A DNA stretch of 64,000 nt, from IMG/VR virus record IMGVR_UViG_3300044911_002321, positions 1-64,000 of that record, one strand, 5' to 3'. The notes beneath the pieces are model-generated. The model was not told the origin of the DNA. It searched no databases and saw only the letters and a list, made by a program, of their open reading frames with translations. This DNA is from a virus. The position numbers and the translations under genes were made by a program. The first letter of the stretch is position 1. Every line of letters begins with the position of its first letter. Below, piece after piece: positions 30,029-39,070 of this stretch.

Positions 30029-30331
30029 TTGGTCGTGGGGCCTGAATATATTGCTATTGGTTTAACGGCCGTTGTATCCGCTATTACCGGTGGCAGTTGG
30101 GTCGCAGGTAAAATCCTTGGAAGACAAAACGACCAGATCCAACAAGCTTTTAATTACATCGGCTCGCAGAAACGAAGGATTGACGTTTTGGAAGACGACT
30201 TAAAACGCATGCCTTTAGATTACGTGCTTAAGGTAGACTTCCTAAGAGAAATCCAGCAAATGCATGATAATTTCAATCAAATCAACAATAAGCTTGATAA
30301 GCTAATGGAGAAATTGCTCGAATCAAAATGA
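30029..30331 (+). CDS. membrane-anchored coiled-coil protein, about 100 aa
   Basis: N-terminal membrane segment (about 5-28, IAIGLTAVVSAITGGSWVAG), then a charged coiled coil (RQNDQIQQAFNYIGSQKRR, NNKLDKLMEKLLESK). The start is TTG 30029 or GTG 30035. The layout recalls some holin-like or spanin-like phage proteins, but it sits in the head module, so the role is open. Confidence 0.5.
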   Translation: MVVGPEYIAIGLTAVVSAITGGSWVAGKILGRQNDQIQQAFNYIGSQKRRIDVLEDDLKRMPLDYVLKVDFLREIQQMHDNFNQINNKLDKLMEKLLESK

Positions 30332-30510
30332 GTTACATTCTTGAAGTTCAAGAGGATGAGAACGGAGACCAGTACATTACATTTCCCGACGAAGTAGTCG
30401 AAGAGCTTGGCTGGCAAGAAGGCGACGTCCTTAATTGGGATGTACGTGGCACCGGCATTATCATTACCAAAGTTAATGATGCCGCTGGCTACGAAGTTAT
30501 AGAAGAGTAG
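30328..30510 (+). CDS. AbrB/MazE-like DNA-binding protein, 60 aa
   Basis: The strand-turn pattern ILEVQEDENGDQYITFPDEV then VEELGWQEGDVLNWDV and GIIITKV is that of a swapped-hairpin AbrB/MazE domain. Usually a DNA-binding regulator or antitoxin; no toxin gene is next to it. Overlaps the previous stop by 4 nt. Confidence 0.65.
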   Translation: MSYILEVQEDENGDQYITFPDEVVEELGWQEGDVLNWDVRGTGIIITKVNDAAGYEVIEE

Positions 30511-30539
30511 AATAGTCCCAATAGCAGAAAGTATTTAGA

Positions 30540-30953
30540 GTGGAAAGGTATCTTCCGCAACCGGGTGGTCTTTACGGTTCCCAAGTTGGCAATCCCCTTG
30601 GAGTAATGGCCGCAAGTCCTTTTGATCCTCGTTTTCAAATTCCGGGTGCAAAGAATAAGGACAAGCCCATTCTTCCCGGTGAGAATCGCAAGAACATTGA
30701 TGACGTGTATGGCCCAGGGCAGCCGCAGCCAATGCCAGGAGCCCCAGGATTCCCTCAGCTTCCGATGGCAGGTAGTCCGTTTGGTTCCAGTAATCTTTAC
30801 GGCTCTATGGCGCAGATGGGTGGACGCTATGACCCAAGTGCTCCAGGGAATGGTGCGGCGATGAGCAATCTTCCCAATGGTGCTAATGCAGCCAACGCAA
30901 CGTTTTATCGGGGAACACTCCCTGCTGGGTTTTCAAATATGACGGTTTCTTGA
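30540..30953 (+). CDS. Gly/Pro/Met-rich hypothetical virion protein, 137 aa
   Basis: Disordered composition (GPGQPQPMPGAPGFPQLPM, GSSNLYGSMAQMGGRYDPS), GTG start. Possibly a minor head protein; no domain recognised. Confidence 0.5.
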   Translation: MERYLPQPGGLYGSQVGNPLGVMAASPFDPRFQIPGAKNKDKPILPGENRKNIDDVYGPGQPQPMPGAPGFPQLPMAGSPFGSSNLYGSMAQMGGRYDPSAPGNGAAMSNLPNGANAANATFYRGTLPAGFSNMTVS

Positions 30954-30988
30954 AACCTGCTAGTATTACTCAATAACCAAAGCAAATA

Positions 30989-33262
30989 ATGGCGGACGCT
31001 AAAGCCAGACTTCAAGAAATTGTCAACGCTTATCTTGATCGAGATAGTGGCGTTGTGGTTGACACAGGCATTGTCGCGTCCCATATTGCACAGATGAAAC
31101 TCTTTGGTATTCGCCAAGGAGTTGAATTCTTCCCATCCCAAGATAACTTCGGCTCACAACGTAAAGACTTCCTTGATCGCGTTTGCAAATACAACAAGCT
31201 TGATACGAGACTTGATTCCATTTGGGAGTATTTCATTTGTGATGGCCAAGGACTTTTTTACATCCGTCCTACTAAAAACAATTACCGTCTGTATTATTTC
31301 CGCAAACACGAATATCGTTCCTATTACAACGTTGATGGCGAACTGGATGAAGTTGTAATCATCTACAGCTATAAGGTGCGCAAGGCCATGAATGGCTTTG
31401 GTGACATCCAGATGAAGAGTCTTACCAATACTCCCGGTGTTAACAACGCTTATAGCCCTGGAGCAAAGAGATACATTCGTTTGTCAATCAAAGCAGATTC
31501 AATCGAAGAGACTCATTCTGAATCTGAACTCAACTTTGATATGCCCACGTACACCTTGACGGGTGATACCAAGAAGTTTCCAAACACCCTCAATTTCATT
31601 CCATGTGTTGAAATTACCAACAATCCTCAGGGCTTCTCTGCAGAAGGATATGGTGACTTTGACGCACTAGCCAATGCCATTTGTACGCACGATGAATTGA
31701 TGCGTACGATGCGTAAGAACATCACGTTCTTTGGTAACCCAACGCTGTTGTCATCGCGTCCCAAAACCGACCTTATGGAGTCCGGTGGTGACATGGCGAT
31801 CCAGCGTCCTTCGATTGCCGCTAACTCAGGGTTTGCTAGCCAATCCCCCATGAGTGCGTCCATGTTCAAGGCTGATCCCGTCAGTCGTGGCATGGAAGCA
31901 CAGATCAGAGTGCCACGCGTCATTGCAAACCTGGAACCAAACGATCGAGTTGGTTACATTGTTCCAGATGCAATCACCGGAGACCAGAATGCTTTTGGTC
32001 GCCAATATCGAGAAGAGATTCGTACCGCCCTTGGCGGCGTTGATGAGCTTTCTATTTCCGCAGGTGTTACCGCTACTGAATACAAATCACTCTTTGGTCG
32101 TGTTGCCGCAACAACGAAGAAGAAAGCAAATGCTATTTATGAGCATGGTATTTGTCGTTGCTTTGAATTAATCATTTATCAAGAAGAACAACTCTTCAAA
32201 TCAACCTTGGCACAAGCAGCACAGCTTGAGAAACCAATTCCTTTGGAACCTGGTGCACCTGAAGAACAACAAGCGCTGTATAAAGAAGCCATGCAGATGT
32301 ATGAGCAAAAGCTCAAGCAAATTATGATGGCGTGCATCGAAACGCAAATGATTCCGCCTAGTGTGGTGGGGTTAATTCCAGATGGCGACATAACAGTTTT
32401 GTGGCGCTGGCTAGGCCCTGTTTACGAGGACTCTACGCAAGATATTCTTAACAACTCAATTGTTGTAAGAAACCTTCAAGAGTTAGGGGTTGATAGCATT
32501 GAAGCACTGAAATATCTTTTCCCATCTAAAACAGATGAGGAAAGAGCGGAAATGCTATCTGGCTTTCCGTTCAGGATGGTGAACGAATTGCAGGGTGCAT
32601 ACGCTGCATTTTCTAAACTAGTGGGGGGCATGATGCAGACTCCTCACCCGCAAGCACCGGATCTTCCGATGGCTGCGGATCCAAGATTGGATTTAACGCC
32701 ATATCTGTATCGAACTTTAGAAGCTTTACAAAAGGAGATGAGTTATGCAGGACGCTACCGTCCAATCGATCCCACAGACGAGCCAAGTTCCGGCAGCGGT
32801 GGCTCCAAGCAGCTACGTGGTGCCGAGCTACCAAGCAGCTCCAGTGGGACAACCAGCCCAGTATCAGGTGGGTACGAGCTACCCCCAAGCGGTACCACAG
32901 GCGGCCCCCAATTACCAATCAAACCCGTCTCAGTACGCCCCCCAATCCCCATCGGAGACGACGGGCAATCCATGGGAATCGGCGTTCAACAAGGTGGTGG
33001 GCCTTCTGAGCAGCCCAGTTCAATCCCCGTTCCAGGGTCAACCGTCAGCACCGACGACCTACAGTCCAGCCAATTACGGACAGGCCAACGGCCAGGGTAC
33101 GTATCAATCGGTTCCGCAGACCTCGCAAGCCAACCAGACATACTCGCCCAATTATTCCCAAACTTCTTCGACAGCCTCCGCGGAAACCAACGGCCAGTCG
33201 CTGAGCCAACTGGTGGCGGACAGCCTAAATCTAAGCAACGAAAGCCGGTTCGTAGTAAATAA
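30989..33262 (+). CDS. Portal protein
   Basis: 757 residues; placed between the terminase and a scaffold/capsid pair, the usual portal position. Its size is in the range of P22- and N4-type portals. Residues 1-580 look like a normal folded protein (VCKYNKLDTRLDSIWEYF, ARLKQIMMA-like helices, a clip-like segment near VLWRWLGPVYED). The last ~172 residues are Ser/Gly/Pro-rich and lie over the start of the next gene in a different frame. No family search was possible. Confidence 0.72.
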   Translation: MADAKARLQEIVNAYLDRDSGVVVDTGIVASHIAQMKLFGIRQGVEFFPSQDNFGSQRKDFLDRVCKYNKLDTRLDSIWEYFICDGQGLFYIRPTKNNYRLYYFRKHEYRSYYNVDGELDEVVIIYSYKVRKAMNGFGDIQMKSLTNTPGVNNAYSPGAKRYIRLSIKADSIEETHSESELNFDMPTYTLTGDTKKFPNTLNFIPCVEITNNPQGFSAEGYGDFDALANAICTHDELMRTMRKNITFFGNPTLLSSRPKTDLMESGGDMAIQRPSIAANSGFASQSPMSASMFKADPVSRGMEAQIRVPRVIANLEPNDRVGYIVPDAITGDQNAFGRQYREEIRTALGGVDELSISAGVTATEYKSLFGRVAATTKKKANAIYEHGICRCFELIIYQEEQLFKSTLAQAAQLEKPIPLEPGAPEEQQALYKEAMQMYEQKLKQIMMACIETQMIPPSVVGLIPDGDITVLWRWLGPVYEDSTQDILNNSIVVRNLQELGVDSIEALKYLFPSKTDEERAEMLSGFPFRMVNELQGAYAAFSKLVGGMMQTPHPQAPDLPMAADPRLDLTPYLYRTLEALQKEMSYAGRYRPIDPTDEPSSGSGGSKQLRGAELPSSSSGTTSPVSGGYELPPSGTTGGPQLPIKPVSVRPPIPIGDDGQSMGIGVQQGGGPSEQPSSIPVPGSTVSTDDLQSSQLRTGQRPGYVSIGSADLASQPDILAQLFPNFFDSLRGNQRPVAEPTGGGQPKSKQRKPVRSK

Positions 33263-33719
33263 CTACGGCTGGGAAGCACCAGCAATTCTTAACCAATATG
33301 CTCTTAATCTTGAGGGCATGCTGGATAGTGCTGTTGCATGGGGTCAACAAGCACAAGGTCTGTTAACTGGTTATGCCAGTTTTGCAGTTAACGAGCACCA
33401 AGAGAACCTTGCTTATAACGAAATCCTGACGAACCCCGATGTTCTCAGCGATTACACCCTGCAGTTCTTTGGTCCTGAAGGTCCGTGCCCTGTGTACGAA
33501 AACGAGGCAGAACTCGAGACTCCTGGTTATCGCACCGCACCTGTTGATGCGATGAATGCGTATATGCCAGCACCTCCTTCTGCAACTGCTCCCCAACGTC
33601 CTGAAAACTTCTGGGGTAGCTTTAAGCAACAGATGGATATGGATCCCGCAAACGCTTGGCGTTTACTGAATCAAGCCCAACCTCAAGTTGTTGCAAACAA
33701 ATTGTTTGTAATGGAGTGA
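32745..33719 (+). CDS. putative scaffold or head protein, 324 aa
   Basis: ATG 32745 has a strong AAAGGAG seven bases upstream, inside the portal gene. N-terminal half Gln/Pro/Ser/Tyr-rich (PSYQAAPVGQPAQYQVGTSY), then a helical domain (LNQYALNLEGMLDSAVAWG, VNEHQENLAYNEILT) and a C-terminal helix FWGSFKQQMDMDPANAWRLL. Position between portal and capsid and the helical end suit a scaffolding protein. Overlaps the portal by 518 nt. Confidence 0.62.
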   Translation: MQDATVQSIPQTSQVPAAVAPSSYVVPSYQAAPVGQPAQYQVGTSYPQAVPQAAPNYQSNPSQYAPQSPSETTGNPWESAFNKVVGLLSSPVQSPFQGQPSAPTTYSPANYGQANGQGTYQSVPQTSQANQTYSPNYSQTSSTASAETNGQSLSQLVADSLNLSNESRFVVNNYGWEAPAILNQYALNLEGMLDSAVAWGQQAQGLLTGYASFAVNEHQENLAYNEILTNPDVLSDYTLQFFGPEGPCPVYENEAELETPGYRTAPVDAMNAYMPAPPSATAPQRPENFWGSFKQQMDMDPANAWRLLNQAQPQVVANKLFVME

Positions 33720-33723
33720 GGCA

Positions 33724-34170
33724 ATGAAACTGGCCGGTAAGTTTGATCCATTACTCGCAAGGGGTAAGGCGGCATTAACAAATGCAGCAATGAACCCAGC
33801 ATTGTCGACTCTTGGTGCAGGTGCCGCCGCCGCTGGTCTTGCCACTCTTGGAAACGTTGTTACCGGTCAAGCACAAGAAAAAAGTCCCGGTCGTCTAATT
33901 GCGGAAGCGTTAGGCGCCGGTGCTTTAGGTGCAGGAGTAGGAGCAACTCTTGGGCCAGGCTATATGAACAGACTTGTTAAGACTGGTTCTACTAGTCCCA
34001 AAGCTGAGTTTGCACTTGGTACCGGGATTGGTGTTCTTGGTGCAGGTGCACTTGGTGGCACGATTGGTGGTGGTGTTATGAACGTCGTTCAAGGTGAGGA
34101 TCCAGAGCGTTATGGATCCAGCAATACCTTGATGGCACGTACTGCCACACCTACTTTGCAGTATACGTAA
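33724..34170 (+). CDS. glycine-zipper membrane-active protein, 148 aa
   Basis: Dominated by small-residue membrane-type segments (LGAGAAAAGLATLGNVV, ALGAGALGAGVGATLGPG, GVLGAGALGGTIGGGV). Such glycine zippers insert into membranes. Located between scaffold and capsid genes; perhaps an internal protein. Confidence 0.55.
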   Translation: MKLAGKFDPLLARGKAALTNAAMNPALSTLGAGAAAAGLATLGNVVTGQAQEKSPGRLIAEALGAGALGAGVGATLGPGYMNRLVKTGSTSPKAEFALGTGIGVLGAGALGGTIGGGVMNVVQGEDPERYGSSNTLMARTATPTLQYT

Positions 34171-34280
34171 CTAATAAGTTACTAACTGCTAAAATTTCTA
34201 ATAGATAAGACATGGAAATGTCTGAATCTTTTACCCGATAACAAACACTTCCTAGACGATCACACGGAGGATGAAACAAA

Positions 34281-35444
34281 GTGTTTATTGATAATGACTT
34301 TCCAAAAATCTTGGGTGCGGAACTTTACCGTCCCCATCCTGCGTACATCGCAGAAATGGCAGTCGAGCCTGTGGTCGTTCATGACTTCACTCGTCAGCCT
34401 GGTCAAACTGTTCAGTTAGACCGCTACAAGTTCTGGGGTACCCCTGGTACTAAGGACAGCCGTGAGCGTGTGTCCGATCAAACCATCGGTACTGCCAACA
34501 GCCGCAACATCACCAAAGAGAAGGTGCTTGTTGTGCTGAAGGAATACACGGGTCCTGCAGACCCGGGTGATCCAACTCAACCTTCGACCTTCAAGATTGC
34601 TCGTGAGACCCTGATTACGGCCCAGCGCCTTCTTCTGGACTCTGGCAACCTCAACATGTTCCACCAGTCGATCGGTAGCCTGACGCTGCTCGACGACTAT
34701 CGCCGTTGGCGTGACCGCGTGTTCCTTGATGAACTCGCCAAAGCTGAAGCCAATGGTGCCGCCTCTACTTCGCAAGGCGGTTACTACTTTGCTGGTGGTA
34801 AGACCAAAGATTCTTCTGGTCGCATTAGCTACACCGGCACTGAGTACACTGCTGATGTGCAGCAGTTCCAAGTTCGTACCGACCTTCTGAACGTCGTTAA
34901 GGACCTGCGTAAGCGTAACGTGCCGACCTTCTCTGATGGTCTGTATCGTTGCATTTGCGATCCCGTCTTCATGATGCACCTGCGTCGTGACCCAGACTTC
35001 CGTGAGATCGCTCGTTACGCTGGTAACCCTGGTCAAGGCATGTACATGGGTAATCCCATGATGCCTAACAACGCCAGCTTCTACATGGGTCCCCAGGCTG
35101 GTCAAGGTTACTTCCTGGCTGGCGAACCTGTGATGCCTACTGGCGTTCAGTTCGAAGGTGTGAAATTCTTCGAATCGACCAACTTCCCAAGCAAGAATAT
35201 TACCGCTTCTTTCGATGGCGGCTCTACTTATGCTTCCAAGGAAGTTGCCCAAGGTTACTTCTTCGGTCCTCAAGCTGTTGGCGTTGGTATCGGCGGCCCG
35301 AATGCTCAGGTGCTGATCAACAACAACGACGACTTCAGCCGCTTCATCATTCTGATTTGGCAACTGTACGCTGGTTTTGAAATCCTTAACACTGATTTCA
35401 TCACCACCGCGTTCAGCTTCATTCAAGATGATGGCAACATCTGA
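34281..35444 (+). CDS. Major capsid protein
   Basis: 387 residues, directly after portal and scaffold. The codon use is markedly more GC-rich than its neighbours, as for the most highly expressed phage gene. Segments such as QPGQTVQLDRYKFWGTPG, ITAQRLLLDSGNLNMFHQS and CDPVFMMHLRRDPDFREIAR recall the N4/P22-type coat proteins. The start is GTG 34281, eleven bases after GGAGG. Confidence 0.75.
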   Translation: MFIDNDFPKILGAELYRPHPAYIAEMAVEPVVVHDFTRQPGQTVQLDRYKFWGTPGTKDSRERVSDQTIGTANSRNITKEKVLVVLKEYTGPADPGDPTQPSTFKIARETLITAQRLLLDSGNLNMFHQSIGSLTLLDDYRRWRDRVFLDELAKAEANGAASTSQGGYYFAGGKTKDSSGRISYTGTEYTADVQQFQVRTDLLNVVKDLRKRNVPTFSDGLYRCICDPVFMMHLRRDPDFREIARYAGNPGQGMYMGNPMMPNNASFYMGPQAGQGYFLAGEPVMPTGVQFEGVKFFESTNFPSKNITASFDGGSTYASKEVAQGYFFGPQAVGVGIGGPNAQVLINNNDDFSRFIILIWQLYAGFEILNTDFITTAFSFIQDDGNI

Positions 35445-35472
35445 TAACAACAAGCATATCTGGAATAGATAG

Positions 35473-36285
35473 ATGACTTATTTAACGGCTAAAAAGATTT
35501 ATCCAGGTAACTGGAATAATGCTCTCAACGGTTGGTATCGCAATATCAACCCTAACGCCTCTGGTACTGATACCGGTTCCAACGCAGGCCCTACTTCGGT
35601 GCTTGCTACTCCTGGTTACCGTTACTTCCAGCAGCGTGGTTATGTGCCAGTCGTTGGCATTTCTGGTGGCACCGGCTCTCTTGCCGTGACCACTACCGCT
35701 GATGTGATCGTTCCTTCACCTTACCGCCAAGACGACACTCGTCCCAACATCACCGGTATGGTGATCTCTGGTGACTCCACCCTGCCCGCTTACGTGTATC
35801 GCACTGCGATTTCCGTTGCTTCCGGTTGGGATGGCACTGTTGCTTCTGGTGTGTATGCCGCAACTGGCAACGTGATTTCTTTCGGTCGTAGCAATGGTGG
35901 CAACCCCACCGCTGCTTCGGGCGTTGGTGAAGGTGTGGCACAAGCCAACCTCACCTCTACCGTTTCTGGTACTCAAGCTGGTGAAATTTATTTCTCCGGT
36001 GGCACCGCTGGTTACGGCACCAATCCTTTCATTCTGAGCTCCGGCGTACTTGGTCCTCTTCCTGGTAACGCTTACTACTCGCTGAATAGCTCGACCACTT
36101 TCAAAGTGTTCGCTAAGGAAACCGCTAATAGCACCACGACTTCCGGTGGTTTCTATATTTCCGCTGCTGACAGTGCCGCTAGCCGCGCTGGTTACCTGGT
36201 TGTGGAAGTGTGCTACATCCAACCTGATGTCGCCCCTGGTTACGAAGATATTGACATGTACCTCACCGGTCGTGTTGTTAGCTGA
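35473..36285 (+). CDS. second abundant virion protein, 270 aa
   Basis: Thr/Ser/Gly-rich beta protein (GNWNNALNGWYRNINPN at the start, ITGMVISGDSTLPAYVYRT and YLVVEVCYIQPDVAPGYED later) with the same GC-rich codon use as the capsid gene, so likely made in large amounts. Candidate head decoration or fibre-base protein. Confidence 0.6.
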   Translation: MTYLTAKKIYPGNWNNALNGWYRNINPNASGTDTGSNAGPTSVLATPGYRYFQQRGYVPVVGISGGTGSLAVTTTADVIVPSPYRQDDTRPNITGMVISGDSTLPAYVYRTAISVASGWDGTVASGVYAATGNVISFGRSNGGNPTAASGVGEGVAQANLTSTVSGTQAGEIYFSGGTAGYGTNPFILSSGVLGPLPGNAYYSLNSSTTFKVFAKETANSTTTSGGFYISAADSAASRAGYLVVEVCYIQPDVAPGYEDIDMYLTGRVVS

Positions 36286-36320
36286 TTAGGTTAAACTAAG
36301 ACCAGTGAACAACTGGTCTT

Positions 36321-36752
36321 ATGTCTACGCCAACTGCAGATATGCTTTATCAGCATAAAAAAACAGGTGCACGAGTTGAGATTGTAAGCGAATGGGATAA
36401 CGGCGATTGGTTCATGGTCAAAGACCAGGACGGTCGCCTTTATACCGCTTACAAAACTGAACTCACACCTGATGAAGAAGCCACGAAGAAAGTAAAAACT
36501 CTTCGCGTGAAAGATAAAGCATCGCAGGAAGAACCACGCACTTTCCCCCCGGACACACGCCTTAACATCAATGGCGCTACCCCACAAATGATCGCTGATC
36601 ATATTAAGGGTATCGGATTGAAAACAGCTCGAGAAATTAAAGATCTTCAGATGTCCTTATCGGGTGAAAGGTTTAACAATCTTGAACAGTTAAAGCAAAT
36701 TAAACGGGTTGATTGGGACGCGGTTTTAGCAGCAGACTTGATCAGAGTTTGA
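36321..36752 (+). CDS. SH3-like plus helix-hairpin-helix protein, 143 aa
   Basis: An N-terminal beta part (YQHKKTGARVEIVSEWDNGD, TAYKTELTPDEEA) is followed by a ComEA-type helix-hairpin-helix: LNINGATPQMIADHIKGIGL then TAREIKDL and LEQLKQIKRVDW. The latter binds DNA non-specifically in other proteins. Followed by a strong terminator. Confidence 0.7.
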   Translation: MSTPTADMLYQHKKTGARVEIVSEWDNGDWFMVKDQDGRLYTAYKTELTPDEEATKKVKTLRVKDKASQEEPRTFPPDTRLNINGATPQMIADHIKGIGLKTAREIKDLQMSLSGERFNNLEQLKQIKRVDWDAVLAADLIRV

Positions 36753-36770
36753 TACTTATCTCCTATCTAG

Positions 36771-36794
36771 CCCCTGGGAAACCGGGGGTTTTTT
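36771..36794 (+). terminator. rho-independent terminator
   Basis: CCCCTGG-GAAA-CCGGGGG followed by TTTTTT, 18 nt after the 36752 stop. It ends the capsid transcription unit. Confidence 0.9.
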
Positions 36795-36798
36795 GCAC

Positions 36799-36806
36799 GT
36801 AAAATA
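36799..36806 (+). promoter_or_regulatory. GTAAAATA promoter-like motif
   Basis: Directly after the terminator and 14 nt before the 36821 start, so a new transcript may begin here. Confidence 0.5.
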
Positions 36807-36820
36807 AGAAATAAAACAAC

Positions 36821-37555
36821 ATGGCATACTCTGTTAATCGCAGTGGATATACAGGACCTAGTAATAAAATTGGTGGCAGTTCTCCCTATCACATTGATTG
36901 GAAAGCGTTAAAGTCGCTCCCTGCTATTGAGAAAGTCAAAGCAATGGATGCATTGGCAAACCAATACGGTTCTCATGGGCGCGAAATAGAATTCTCAAAC
37001 AACGCAGTGGCTGGAAGGAGGTGGAATACAGCAGCAGATCTATCAGATAAAATTGATTTACTAGAAAGAGCAGCAGCGGCGCACGCTCATAGTCAAAGTC
37101 CTGGATTTGATTCTTTTGATTTCTATGTACCTTTTAAAGGTAAAAGCAGGTTTGATAAAGGTGCTGTAGAAGACGCATCTATTTACATACCTGGCATTGC
37201 AGGCGGCAAGATTCGTCGCGGTAGTGGTGGAGGATATGGATATTTTTCTGAGGCTTTAGATCCTAGTGGTAAAGTTGTATTCCGCGTTGGCCATGGTAAC
37301 GTTGATCGCCCTGAAACAGAAACTGAAGTCTTAATTCCCACTGGTCAAGTTGTTAGTCCAGGCGCTACTACTGATGCAAATACTGCAGAAACACGACAAG
37401 ATTTTTTGAAACGTTATATGCAAGATCAAATGCAAACAACAATGATGCAACAATTACTTAATCCTCCGCAACGCACTGATCATCGCGCAACGATGGAACA
37501 AATGATGCAAGCAATGGGAGGCCTTGGAGTTCTACAAAATCCAATGAGCTTATAA
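36821..37555 (+). CDS. putative virion protein, 244 aa
   Basis: Mixed composition: GSSPYHIDWKALKSLPAIEK at the start, a glycine-rich centre (GGKIRRGSGGGYGYFSE), and a Met/Gln-rich C-terminal helix (YMQDQMQTTMMQQLLNPPQ). No family recognised. Confidence 0.55.
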   Translation: MAYSVNRSGYTGPSNKIGGSSPYHIDWKALKSLPAIEKVKAMDALANQYGSHGREIEFSNNAVAGRRWNTAADLSDKIDLLERAAAAHAHSQSPGFDSFDFYVPFKGKSRFDKGAVEDASIYIPGIAGGKIRRGSGGGYGYFSEALDPSGKVVFRVGHGNVDRPETETEVLIPTGQVVSPGATTDANTAETRQDFLKRYMQDQMQTTMMQQLLNPPQRTDHRATMEQMMQAMGGLGVLQNPMSL

Positions 37556-37578
37556 TGAAAAACATACGGAACTAAGCT

Positions 37579-38040
37579 GTGCATCTCAGCGACTTCGATA
37601 AAAGTAGAGTCCGATACCACCTCGGCTACTTCACGGTCACCGTACCAGCGGGCGATTACAGTCGGCTGGAAGAAGCTATGAATACCATCCCGGATTCATA
37701 CTTCTACGACAAAGTTATTATTCAACTTGGTCGTTGCGATACTGCCGAGAAGAAAACCGAAGTTGCTACTTCGCCTTCTACTCGTATTGAGAACATCGTT
37801 GGTGATGTGGATCGTACAATTCGCTCCAGCAATGCCAGGGAATCTTTGAAGGTTTGGGACGAGATTTATCTCTACGAAACCAATCGACTTGCACAGATTC
37901 TTTACGTTCCAAACTACAAAGATCCGTTCCAGGCTCGTTATCGTTACGAACGTTCTGGTGCTGAATTCATCCAGGCATTACCTGGCCCTGCCGACACTGC
38001 TGTTGGTTCACGCATTTATTTACATGAGGTTTGGAGGTAA
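37579..38040 (+). CDS. putative head-tail or tail protein, 153 aa
   Basis: Well-folded composition (RVRYHLGYFTVTVPAGDYSR, DEIYLYETNRLAQILYVPNY, RYRYERSGAEFIQALPG). I associate this family with cyanophages; a head-completion or adaptor role is inferred from its position after the capsid block. GTG start. Confidence 0.6.
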   Translation: MHLSDFDKSRVRYHLGYFTVTVPAGDYSRLEEAMNTIPDSYFYDKVIIQLGRCDTAEKKTEVATSPSTRIENIVGDVDRTIRSSNARESLKVWDEIYLYETNRLAQILYVPNYKDPFQARYRYERSGAEFIQALPGPADTAVGSRIYLHEVWR

Positions 38041-38042
38041 TT

Positions 38043-38855
38043 ATGACCGGTAATCCTACAGGTAATACAATTACCAATCAAATTGCGTACATCGCTAACA
38101 TGATTGGTAAAAATCAAATGCCTTACGGCGGTAGTGCTGTTGGAAATTATCTACAGCAATTAGCCAACCCTTTTCAAAGTGGAGCGATTCAACGTCGTCC
38201 AATCGTAAACCCAGAATTCATGCGTCCAGATTATTCTGGTGCAGGGGAACGTGCACGTCGTTTTCAAGAATATCAAACAGGTCGCGACATCCCTGGAGCC
38301 AATACCGATTATTCGGGACGTTTAAACAGTGCCCCACGTTCTCCGGGAGCAGCACAAGGCGGCGGAGGTGGTTCTCCCGGTCCCGGTTCTTTTGCACCTA
38401 TTGATCCGTACGCTGCACAAAACCGTGAGTACGAACGGGAGCGTGCCAGGGTTGAGGCGATGGTGAAAGCTAACCCCGACATGCAGAAGCAAGCAATTGC
38501 TGATGAACGTGCTAAGGTACGTGACCAAGGCATGGCAATTTGGGCAGCAAAGTATGGCGCCCCTGGTGGCCTTGCTTCCAAAGTAAAACCAGGCGCTGTT
38601 GGCTACGATGCAATTCAACGCGGTATTGGTATCCAAGAACTTCCATCCCTGGAAAAGCGAGCTGAGTTCACTTGGAACCAAGCTACTCAAGGCCCCACAC
38701 CCGCCGTACCAATGGCAGATGCTATGTTGAATCCCGCAGGCCCTGGTTTTATTGGTGGAGAAGGTGCACCGCCTGTGAACTTTGCTGATCCACGTTTTGA
38801 AAACATGAGTCCAGAAGAGTTCCAAAAGCTTTTAAACCAATACACCAAACGTTAA
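38043..38855 (+). CDS. putative virion protein, 270 aa
   Basis: Start ATG 38043 with GGAGG five bases upstream. Long disordered centre (RSPGAAQGGGGGSPGPGSFA) between helical parts; C-terminus EFQKLLNQYTKR. No domain recognised. Confidence 0.58.
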   Translation: MTGNPTGNTITNQIAYIANMIGKNQMPYGGSAVGNYLQQLANPFQSGAIQRRPIVNPEFMRPDYSGAGERARRFQEYQTGRDIPGANTDYSGRLNSAPRSPGAAQGGGGGSPGPGSFAPIDPYAAQNREYERERARVEAMVKANPDMQKQAIADERAKVRDQGMAIWAAKYGAPGGLASKVKPGAVGYDAIQRGIGIQELPSLEKRAEFTWNQATQGPTPAVPMADAMLNPAGPGFIGGEGAPPVNFADPRFENMSPEEFQKLLNQYTKR

Positions 38856-38940
38856 TTCTTGGCATTGCTCAGCATGTAAGCCCAACCTACTGGACACAGA
38901 TCTTTGATCTACGGGGGCCAGTGTTGTTGCTTTTAAACCA

Positions 38941-39057
38941 ATGATTCTCTGTCCTAATTTTGTCAAGCGTTTAGCCACGAAGATCAGTCTTGTTGCCGCT
39001 GTACAGACTGTTTTTATTCCTGGACTCAAAGCAGATTCAAATTGGGTAGGAGAATAA
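38941..39057 (+). CDS. possible very small gene, 38 aa
   Basis: In the 215-nt gap before the lytic-domain gene: MILCPNFVKRLATKISLVA then AVQTVFIPGLKADSNWVGE. No ribosome site and no family; it may be chance. Otherwise the gap shows only the strong AGGAGG site for the next gene. Confidence 0.22.
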   Translation: MILCPNFVKRLATKISLVAAVQTVFIPGLKADSNWVGE

Positions 39058-39070
39058 TTTAGGAGGTAAT

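Noticed and set aside
34416-35453. Long minus-strand frame (345 codons) opposite the major capsid gene
   Set aside because: It exists because the capsid gene uses GC-rich, biased codons; the plus-strand product is the expected capsid protein, and the minus frame has no ribosome site or sensible composition.
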